Assembly (NCBI GenBank): GCA_051646185.1 | Contig: JBOFCS010000089.1 | Location: 1 to 10,801 of the forward strand | Direction: 5' to 3' | Length of the DNA stretch: 10,801 nucleotides | Source: JBOFCS01 sp051646185 | GTDB lineage: Bacteria; Actinomycetota; Actinomycetes; Mycobacteriales; Mycobacteriaceae | In this document: one piece after another, positions 4,596 to 10,801 of the stretch | Layout: each line of letters opens with the position of its first letter | Position numbering within the stretch: the stretch's first letter is position 1 | The notes under the pieces: generated by a model | Databases searched by the model: none | The model's input: only the letters and a program-made list of their open reading frames with translations | Told to the model about the DNA's origin: nothing | Position numbers and translations under genes: made by a program

Positions 4596-6020
4596 CTAAC
4601 GGTCATCTTCGCCAATTCTATGCACATGAACAAGGTTTGTTGAGCCTACTGTTCCTGGCGGTGCCCCGGCCACGATGACTACTAAGTCACCCTTTTTATA
4701 ACGACCTAGTCCTAATAGCGCAATATCAACCTGCCGCACTATCTCATCTGTGGAATCTACCGGAGGAACAATAAAAGTTTCAGTTCCCCAGGTTAACGCA
4801 AGTTGATTGCGAACTTCAGGTAGCGGCGTAAAAGCCAATAAAGGCAATCGGGTGTGCAGCCGGGCCAGCCTTCGCACTGTGTCCCCGGACTGAGTAAAAG
4901 CTACTAGAGCCTTTGCATCCAAACGCTCGCCGATATCACGGGCCGCATAAGAAATAACCCCACGTTTAGTACGCGGCACATGGGTCAATGGCGGGACTTT
5001 AGCTGGATCCTCCTCTACTGCCCCCACAATTCGAGCCATAGTTCGAACAGTTTCCATAACAAATTTGCCCACTGATGTCTCCCCGGAGAGCATTACTGCA
5101 TCAGCACCATCGAGTACCGCATTGGCAACATCAGAAGCTTCAGCACGAGTCGGACGTGAGTTCTCGATCATCGACTCAAGCATTTGGGTTGCCACAATCA
5201 CCGGTTTGGCATTTTCTCGAGCAATCTGAATCGCTCGCTTCTGCACCATGGGAACTTCTTCAAGCGGTAGCTCTACACCCAAATCCCCGCGCGCAACCAT
5301 CACCGCATCAAAAGCCAGGACCACCGCTTCCAAGTTATCAATTGCTTCCGGCTTTTCTAGCTTGGCAATCACTGGAACTCGACGCCCCACTCGATCCATT
5401 ACGTCATGTACTAACTCAATATCAGCAGGGGAACGAACAAACGAGAGTGCGATGAAGTCCACTCCCAACGCCAAAGCAAACTCAAGATCGGCAATATCTT
5501 TTTCTGACATTGCTGGAACTGAAACGTCCATCCCAGGAAGCGAGACACCCTTGTTATTACTTACTGGGCCGCCTTCAATCACTCGACACACCACATCGTT
5601 GCCATCGACGGAAGTAACAACCAGACCAACCTTGCCATCATCAACAAGTAGTCGATCCCCTGGTTTTGCGTCCTGCGCCAATTCCTTGTACGTAGTAGAT
5701 ACTCGGTCGTGAGTTCCTTCCACCTCGTCGACCGTAATCCGCACTTGCTCGCCATTGGACCAGATGGTTTTCCCTTCGGCAAATCGTCCTAACCGAATTT
5801 TGGGTCCTTGCAAATCCGCTAGTATCCCCACTGCACGCCCGGTGGCCTCGGCAGCAGCACGCACCCGCTTATAGTTTTCTTCATGATCAATGTGATCACC
5901 ATGGCTAAAGTTCAAACGTGCAACATCCATGCCGCTCTCCACTAACTCACGGACTCGTTCATCCGTAGCAGTAGCTGGCCCTAGCGTGCAAACAATCTTG
6001 GTTCTTCTGGTCACGCCCAT
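4596..6020 (-). CDS. pyk: Pyruvate kinase
   Basis: This is a 474-aa enzyme catalysing phosphoenolpyruvate + ADP to pyruvate + ATP, the last step of glycolysis. The start MGVTRRTKIVCTLGPA and the motifs ARLNFSHGDH, GILADLQGPKIRLGRF, DFIALSFVRSPAD, the active-site segment VIAKLEKPEAI, MVARGDLGVELP, VATQMLESMIENSRPTRAE and AVMLSGETSVGK are all intact. The C-terminal allosteric domain is also complete (ALVAFTQSGDTVRRLAR). Length and sequence closely match the C. glutamicum enzyme as I know it. The ATG at 6020 is chosen because it reproduces that N-terminus and has AGGGA 8 nt upstream. The frame is open for 32 more codons upstream (to 6116), but those residues are unlike any pyruvate kinase. It sits 104 bp after gltD on the same strand and is followed by tesB. 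Confidence 0.97.
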   Translation of the reverse strand: MGVTRRTKIVCTLGPATATDERVRELVESGMDVARLNFSHGDHIDHEENYKRVRAAAEATGRAVGILADLQGPKIRLGRFAEGKTIWSNGEQVRITVDEVEGTHDRVSTTYKELAQDAKPGDRLLVDDGKVGLVVTSVDGNDVVCRVIEGGPVSNNKGVSLPGMDVSVPAMSEKDIADLEFALALGVDFIALSFVRSPADIELVHDVMDRVGRRVPVIAKLEKPEAIDNLEAVVLAFDAVMVARGDLGVELPLEEVPMVQKRAIQIARENAKPVIVATQMLESMIENSRPTRAEASDVANAVLDGADAVMLSGETSVGKFVMETVRTMARIVGAVEEDPAKVPPLTHVPRTKRGVISYAARDIGERLDAKALVAFTQSGDTVRRLARLHTRLPLLAFTPLPEVRNQLALTWGTETFIVPPVDSTDEIVRQVDIALLGLGRYKKGDLVVIVAGAPPGTVGSTNLVHVHRIGEDDR

Positions 6021-6124
6021 CAGCATAGTCCCTGATCGGAACCATCTCGACCGATACAGAAGATTACCCCTGAATGTACTGCTGTTCTCTGAGCAAATGC
6101 CCCAAAAGTCCACCAAGAATTAAC
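6021..6124 (-). other. gltD-pyk intergenic region
   Basis: This 104-bp gap holds the pyk ribosome binding site and presumably a pyk promoter. On the - strand TAATCT and TACATT resemble -10 hexamers, but neither has a good -35 at the usual distance. I see no stem-loop with a T-tract, so no terminator for gltBD is evident and read-through into pyk is possible. Confidence 0.4.
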
Positions 6125-7630
6125 TTACACAACAACTAGTGGTAACGCTGTCGGGTGCACTGGAGCGGGTAAATCTGATTCACCCATCAGATACCTATCG
6201 ATACCTTGGGCAGCTGACCTACCCTCAGCAATAGCCCAAACAACGAGCGATGCACCACGGTGAGCGTCCCCACAAACAAACACCCCAGGCTTAGCAGTCT
6301 GCCAATCTGGACCGCAGGAGAGCACCCCACGGCGGTTTAGAGAAAGCCCAAAGCTCTCAATAAGCGAACTAGCATCAATGCCATCAAATCCAATAGCAAA
6401 TAATGCAAGATCACATGGCAGTTCAAACTCCTCCCCCACTTGACTAATACTGCGTTTGCCCTCTGCATCTCGCGTTACTTTTACTTCGGCAAGAACAACC
6501 GACCTCACCTTTGCGGTGTCATCACCTAAGAACCGTTGAACTGCAACCTCATACTTACGCACTCCACCTTCGTCATGGGCAGAAGAACTCCTCATGATTA
6601 GCGGCCAGGTCGGCCACGGCGATACCTGAGCATTACGCTCAGTTGGTAGCTCCGGGTGATAATCAAGCTGTGTCACTGAGGCCGCTAATTGCCTATGTGC
6701 AGTTCCGAGACAATCAGCTCCGGTATCTCCCCCACCAATAATGACCACATGCTTTCCCTGCGCCGAAATCGTGGCCAGTCCATCACCCTCACATTCCTTA
6801 TTGGCAGTGGTCAAATATTCCATTGCAAGATGAATCCCCTCAAGCCCCCTACCCTCAAGAGTCTGGTTATCTCTAGCTTTCAGCGCACCGACAGCAAGCA
6901 ATACTGCGTCATACTGTGCACTTAACTGATTAATCTGAATATCAACACCAACTTCACAGTCGGTAATAAAATGTGTTCCCTCAGCACGCATTTGCATAAG
7001 ACGCTGATTTAAAATAGCCTTCTCTAATTTAAATTCTGGTATACCGTACCGCAATAACCCACCAAGGCGATCATCTCGCTCATATACGGTGACATCATGT
7101 CCAGCACGAGTAAGTTGTTGTGCCGCAGCAAGCCCCGAAGGTCCAGACCCCACTATCGCAACACGCTTTCCGGTACAGATAGCGGCAGGTTGCGACTCTA
7201 CTGAACCTCCAGCCCAAGCATGATCAGCAATAGTCTGTTCGACTCGCTTAATTGTGACACTTCCTCCAGTAAACTGCTCTGAAATGGAAAGCACACAGGC
7301 CGATTCACAAGGAGCTGGACAAACTCGTCCGGTAAACTCAGGAAAATTATTTGTGGCATGCAAACGGTCGCTTGCCGCAACCCAACGCCCACGACGAACT
7401 AAATCGTTCCACTCAGGAATGAGATTCCCCAAAGGACAACCTGCAGTATCTGAATGACAAAAAGCAATACCGCAGTCCATGCAGCGGCGGGCTTGCTGAG
7501 TTACTTCTTCCGCACATTCGGCTATTTGCTGCTGGAGATATACTTCGCGCCAATCATTAACCCGCTCTGACGCTTTACGCTTTGGTGATTCTTTTTTGGT
7601 TATTTTAAGAAAGCCTTGTGGATCAGCCAC
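6125..7630 (-). CDS. gltD: Glutamate synthase (NADPH) small subunit
   Basis: This is a 501-aa flavoprotein that takes electrons from NADPH through FAD and iron-sulfur clusters to the large subunit GltB. The N-terminal ferredoxin-like region has Cys50, 53, 58 and 65 (RRCMDCGIAFCHSDTAGC) and Cys104, 108 and 112 (GRVCPAPCESAC), which bind the [4Fe-4S] clusters. The FAD Rossmann motif is VAIVGSGPSGLAAA (157-170). The NADPH-binding motif is VVIIGGGDTGADC (295-307). The C-terminal FAD motif is VFVCGDAHRGAS near residue 450. Length is normal for bacterial GltD (about 470-510 aa). The start is GTG at 7630, with GGAGG about 6 nt upstream, inside gltB. The first 8 nt overlap the end of gltB, so translation of the two subunits is coupled. 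Confidence 0.97.
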   Translation of the reverse strand: MADPQGFLKITKKESPKRKASERVNDWREVYLQQQIAECAEEVTQQARRCMDCGIAFCHSDTAGCPLGNLIPEWNDLVRRGRWVAASDRLHATNNFPEFTGRVCPAPCESACVLSISEQFTGGSVTIKRVEQTIADHAWAGGSVESQPAAICTGKRVAIVGSGPSGLAAAQQLTRAGHDVTVYERDDRLGGLLRYGIPEFKLEKAILNQRLMQMRAEGTHFITDCEVGVDIQINQLSAQYDAVLLAVGALKARDNQTLEGRGLEGIHLAMEYLTTANKECEGDGLATISAQGKHVVIIGGGDTGADCLGTAHRQLAASVTQLDYHPELPTERNAQVSPWPTWPLIMRSSSAHDEGGVRKYEVAVQRFLGDDTAKVRSVVLAEVKVTRDAEGKRSISQVGEEFELPCDLALFAIGFDGIDASSLIESFGLSLNRRGVLSCGPDWQTAKPGVFVCGDAHRGASLVVWAIAEGRSAAQGIDRYLMGESDLPAPVHPTALPLVVV

Positions 7631-10600
7631 GTGCCGCCTCCATAATCGCTAGTTCAACATCCTGCCCTTGCGCTTTAGCCAACCGGGTTGCCTGCAAAAC
7701 ACGTTGATAGTCAGTGGGCATGACCTTAGTAAATTGTTTACTTCTACGCGGCCAATCTGCCAACAACGAGGTAGCTAAAACACTTCCAGTTAACGATTTA
7801 TGTTGTTCAACAATAGTTTTAAGCCAACGAATATCATCTGGATCAGGGCCCTGCAACTCCACCATGGCCTGATTGACATCGACGGGATCGAGGTTGAGTA
7901 CGAAGGCAATACCCCCAGACATCCCTGCAGCAAGATTGCGTCCAGTTTCTCCAAGAATCACCACGCGCCCGCCTGTCATGTACTCGCAGGCATGATCTCC
8001 AACACCTTCAACTACCGCTATAGCTCCCGAATTGCGGGCACAGAACCGTTCGCCAACTTTGCCACGCAAAAAAACTTCGCCCGAGGTAGCTCCATAAAGT
8101 ATGGTATTGCCAGCTATAACTTGCCGCTCTGCTTCAAAAGCTGAACTTTCTGGAGGCCGGATAGTAATAATCCCACCAGAAAGTCCTTTGCCTACATAGT
8201 CGTTAGCATCACCGATAAGATTAATTGTCACCCCTGGCGGCAAAAAGGCTCCCAACGACTGACCAGCAGAACCTGTTAACGTTATCCGAATTGTATTCCG
8301 CGACAATCCTTGAGCACCATACCTGCGGGTTACTTGCGCACCCAGTAAAGTGCCAACTGTCCTATTAACATTGCGAACAGGTAATTCGATATGCACTTTA
8401 TGTGCATCCTCCAAAGACCCCTCCGCAAGTTGAATCAAGGTCTGGTCCAATGCTTGCTCAAGACCGTGATCCTGTCCCTTTACGCAACGGCGCTGAGGTA
8501 ATCTCGTCCCATTCTTGTCTACGGCGATCGCAAAAAGTGGCGTCAGATCCAATCCCCGACTCTTCCAATGGGCGACTCCTTGAGCAGTTTCGAGAAGATC
8601 AGCGCGACCTACTGCTTCATCAATACTTTTGAACCCAAGTTCCGCCAGATACTTACGTACATCTTCAGCAATGAAGCGGAAAAACTCTTCTACAAACTTT
8701 GGTTTACCGGTAAATCGCTTACGTAGCTCCGGATTCTGAGTAGCAATTCCCACTGGACAAGTATCAAGATGACATACCCGCATCATAACGCACCCGGCAA
8801 CAATCAGCGGAGCTGTAGAAAATCCAAACTCTTCGGCGCCGAGCAACATCGCAATAATGACATCACGTCCGGTACGCAGTCCGCCATCGCATTGGACAGT
8901 GATCCGATCTCTCAGTCCGTTCAGTACCAAAGTTTGTTGAGTATCCGCTAACCCAATCTCCCAAGGCGCTCCGGCATGCTTAAGCGAGGTGAAAGGTGCC
9001 GCCCCGGTACCACCATCATAACCAGAAATCAGAACAACATCAGCATGCGCCTTTGATACCCCGGCAGCTACCGTACCTACCCCTACCGAGCTAACCAGCT
9101 TAACATGCACCCGAGCAGTATCATTCGCATTTTTTAAATCATGTATAAGTTGGGCAAGATCCTCAATGGAGTAGATATCATGATGTGGGGGTGGCGATAT
9201 CAGCCCCACCCCCGCAGTTGCATGTCGAGTTTTAGCGATGTTGGGATAGACCTTATACCCAGGAAGCTGACCACCTTCGCCAGGTTTAGCCCCTTGCGCC
9301 ATTTTTATCTGGATATCAGTGGCGTTGATTAAATAATCACTAGTAACACCAAATCGCCCTGAAGCAACCTGCTTAACCGCACTGCGTCGCGAAGGATCGT
9401 AAAGTCGGTCTGCATCTTCCCCACCCTCTCCTGAATTTGATCTCGCACCAATATTATTCATTGCTATTGCCATAGTTTCATGTGCTTGCGCAGAAATAGA
9501 ACCATAGCTCATCGCTCCCGTATTGAAGCGCCGAACAATTGAATCTACGGACTCCACTTCATCAAGCGGAACGGCAGAACGGGTACCCGATTTAAACCCA
9601 AAAAGACCACGTAACGCCCCGCCTTCACGTGTTAGCCGATTAACCTCATCACTATATTTTTGGAAAACCTCATATTTACCAGTGCGAGTGGCATGCTGCA
9701 ATAAGAATACGGTTTCTGGAGTAAATAAATGAAGTTCACCTTCTCTGCGATAGAAATACTCACCACCAATATCGAGCCGACGGTAAACCCGCTCAGTTGG
9801 ATTCTCCGGGTAGGCCTTCCGATGTCTCATCTTCACTTCTTCAGCGATATCATTAAGCCCAATTCCCCCAAGCTTACTCGTTGTGCGGGTGAAATATTCG
9901 TCGACAATATCTTTGCTTAAACCTATAGCCTCAAAAGCCTGCGAAGCTGTGTATGAACCAACCGTTGATATACCCATTTTACTCATTACCTTAAGCACCC
10001 CTTTTCCTAAGGCATGCAAGTAATTACGCACAGCCTGAGTCGATTCAACACCTGTCAACTCACCTTCCGATATCAGATCTTCGATCGACTCGAATGCCAA
10101 ATATGGATTGACCGCAGCAGCCCCATAGCCAATGAGCAATGCGATATGATGCACCTCACGCGCATCACCAGTTTCCACAACCAAAGCCACCCTGGTTCGC
10201 TCCTTCGTTCGAACCAGATGGTGATGTACTGCTGATACCGCAATTAGCGAAGGGATAGGAGCGCAGGTGTGATCCGAATCTCTATCTGAAATAACAAGCG
10301 TACGGAAACCATCAGCAATAGCTTGGGTTGCTCGTGAACGTAAATCTTCAAGCGCTTCAGCTAATCCCATGCCGTTACGTTCGACTTCATATAAAGCTCG
10401 AAGCACTTTGGCGGATAAACCTGGGTGATCACCGTCATCATTGATATGAACGATCTTGTTAAGTTCATCATTGTCAAGAACCGGCCAAGGCAAGATGATC
10501 TGACGGCACGAAGCAGCAGTAGGATTCAGTAAGTTTTGCTCAGGTCCCATAACTCGAGACATTGAAGTAACAATTTCTTCTCGTATAGCATCCAAAGGAG

Positions 10601-10801
10601 GGTTTGTCACTTGCGCAAAAAGCTCAACAAAATAGTCATAAAGCAGTCGAGAGCGCTTTGACAACACGGCCATTGGGGTGTCCGATCCCATTGATCCTAG
10701 AGACTCAGCACCAGTGGCAGCCATCGGCGCCAACAAAATCCGTAATTCCTCTTCAGTGTAACCAAAAGCAATTTGTCGACGAACCACCGATTCATGACTG
10801 T
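7623..10801 (-). CDS. gltB: Glutamate synthase (NADPH) large subunit, 5' end outside window
   Basis: This is the C-terminal 1058 residues or so of GltB; full-length bacterial enzymes are about 1500 aa. The missing N-terminus would carry the class II glutaminase domain with its Cys1 nucleophile. The frame is still open at the window edge, so the valine at the GTG at 10787 is an internal residue, not a start. Visible parts in order are the central domain (RILLAPMAATGAESLGSMG, TNPPLDAIREE), the FMN/2-oxoglutarate synthase domain (NTGAMSYGSISAQAHE, ARSNSGEGGED, GAKPGEGGQLPG, ISGYDGGTGAAP), the [3Fe-4S] cysteines spaced CX5CX4C (codons at 8790, 8772 and 8757), and the Gly-rich beta-helix (ILYGATSGEVFLRG, GGRVVILGETGRNLAAGMSGG). 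It combines 2-oxoglutarate and glutamine-derived ammonia to give glutamate. It ends in an 8-nt overlap with gltD. Confidence 0.97.
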   Translation of the reverse strand, partial: SHESVVRRQIAFGYTEEELRILLAPMAATGAESLGSMGSDTPMAVLSKRSRLLYDYFVELFAQVTNPPLDAIREEIVTSMSRVMGPEQNLLNPTAASCRQIILPWPVLDNDELNKIVHINDDGDHPGLSAKVLRALYEVERNGMGLAEALEDLRSRATQAIADGFRTLVISDRDSDHTCAPIPSLIAVSAVHHHLVRTKERTRVALVVETGDAREVHHIALLIGYGAAAVNPYLAFESIEDLISEGELTGVESTQAVRNYLHALGKGVLKVMSKMGISTVGSYTASQAFEAIGLSKDIVDEYFTRTTSKLGGIGLNDIAEEVKMRHRKAYPENPTERVYRRLDIGGEYFYRREGELHLFTPETVFLLQHATRTGKYEVFQKYSDEVNRLTREGGALRGLFGFKSGTRSAVPLDEVESVDSIVRRFNTGAMSYGSISAQAHETMAIAMNNIGARSNSGEGGEDADRLYDPSRRSAVKQVASGRFGVTSDYLINATDIQIKMAQGAKPGEGGQLPGYKVYPNIAKTRHATAGVGLISPPPHHDIYSIEDLAQLIHDLKNANDTARVHVKLVSSVGVGTVAAGVSKAHADVVLISGYDGGTGAAPFTSLKHAGAPWEIGLADTQQTLVLNGLRDRITVQCDGGLRTGRDVIIAMLLGAEEFGFSTAPLIVAGCVMMRVCHLDTCPVGIATQNPELRKRFTGKPKFVEEFFRFIAEDVRKYLAELGFKSIDEAVGRADLLETAQGVAHWKSRGLDLTPLFAIAVDKNGTRLPQRRCVKGQDHGLEQALDQTLIQLAEGSLEDAHKVHIELPVRNVNRTVGTLLGAQVTRRYGAQGLSRNTIRITLTGSAGQSLGAFLPPGVTINLIGDANDYVGKGLSGGIITIRPPESSAFEAERQVIAGNTILYGATSGEVFLRGKVGERFCARNSGAIAVVEGVGDHACEYMTGGRVVILGETGRNLAAGMSGGIAFVLNLDPVDVNQAMVELQGPDPDDIRWLKTIVEQHKSLTGSVLATSLLADWPRRSKQFTKVMPTDYQRVLQATRLAKAQGQDVELAIMEAARG

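Noticed and set aside
5248..5712. 154-aa + strand reading frame opposite pyk
   Set aside because: It is a shadow of the highly conserved pyruvate kinase gene, with Ser/Thr-rich composition and no motif.
6021..6116. 32-residue N-terminal extension of pyruvate kinase
   Set aside because: Known corynebacterial enzymes begin at the MGV...RRTKIVCTLGPA segment, and AGGGA is well placed for the ATG at 6020.
10785..10787. GTG as the start of a shortened GltB
   Set aside because: The frame stays open upstream to the window edge and the sequence there continues the GltB central domain, so this is simply a truncated view of a full gene.

Overview
The window looks like a chromosomal segment from a Corynebacterium or close relative. 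The main evidence is the pyruvate kinase, whose N-terminus and overall sequence closely resemble the C. glutamicum enzyme as I remember it. Actinobacterial-type GltB/GltD, GTG starts and a probable leaderless mRNA fit this. By eye the DNA is less GC-rich than most corynebacteria, so a low-GC member such as the C. kutscheri type is possible, but I cannot fix the species.

Layout. The left end (1-44) is a perfect 44-bp palindrome. It is followed on the + strand by a membrane-anchored CHAP-type cysteine hydrolase and, 4 nt later, a type II HAD hydrolase. Converging on them from the - strand is a tightly coupled three-gene operon (3081 down to 1517). In transcription order it encodes a DUF692/MNIO multinuclear iron oxygenase, a 144-aa partner protein, and an 80-aa membrane-anchored peptide whose C-terminus is a Ser/Gly tail with cysteines at five-residue spacing. 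An OhrR-like MarR regulator, probably translated from a leaderless mRNA, is divergent from this operon. The rest of the window (10801 down to 3694) is core metabolism, all on the - strand: gltB (5' end outside the window), gltD (8-nt overlap with gltB), pyk and tesB (23 nt after pyk). tesB converges on the MarR gene with a 29-bp overlap of the coding 3' ends.

How the genes work together. GltB and GltD form NADPH-dependent glutamate synthase. Pyruvate kinase and a type II acyl-CoA thioesterase follow as a probable unit. The most notable part is the MNIO operon. MNIO enzymes modify cysteines in ribosomally made peptides (methanobactin, bufferins, 3-thiaglutamate and others). Here the enzyme, a probable substrate-presenting partner and a short peptide with a repetitive SSSSC tail are encoded back-to-back with coupled stop/start codons. 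This suggests a membrane-tethered, cysteine-modified RiPP or metal-handling peptide. The neighbouring one-cysteine OhrR-type sensor raises the possibility of thiol- or peroxide-responsive control, which is inference only.

No tRNA, rRNA, CRISPR array, insertion sequence or convincing Rho-independent terminator was seen. No gene-free stretch exceeds 300 bases.
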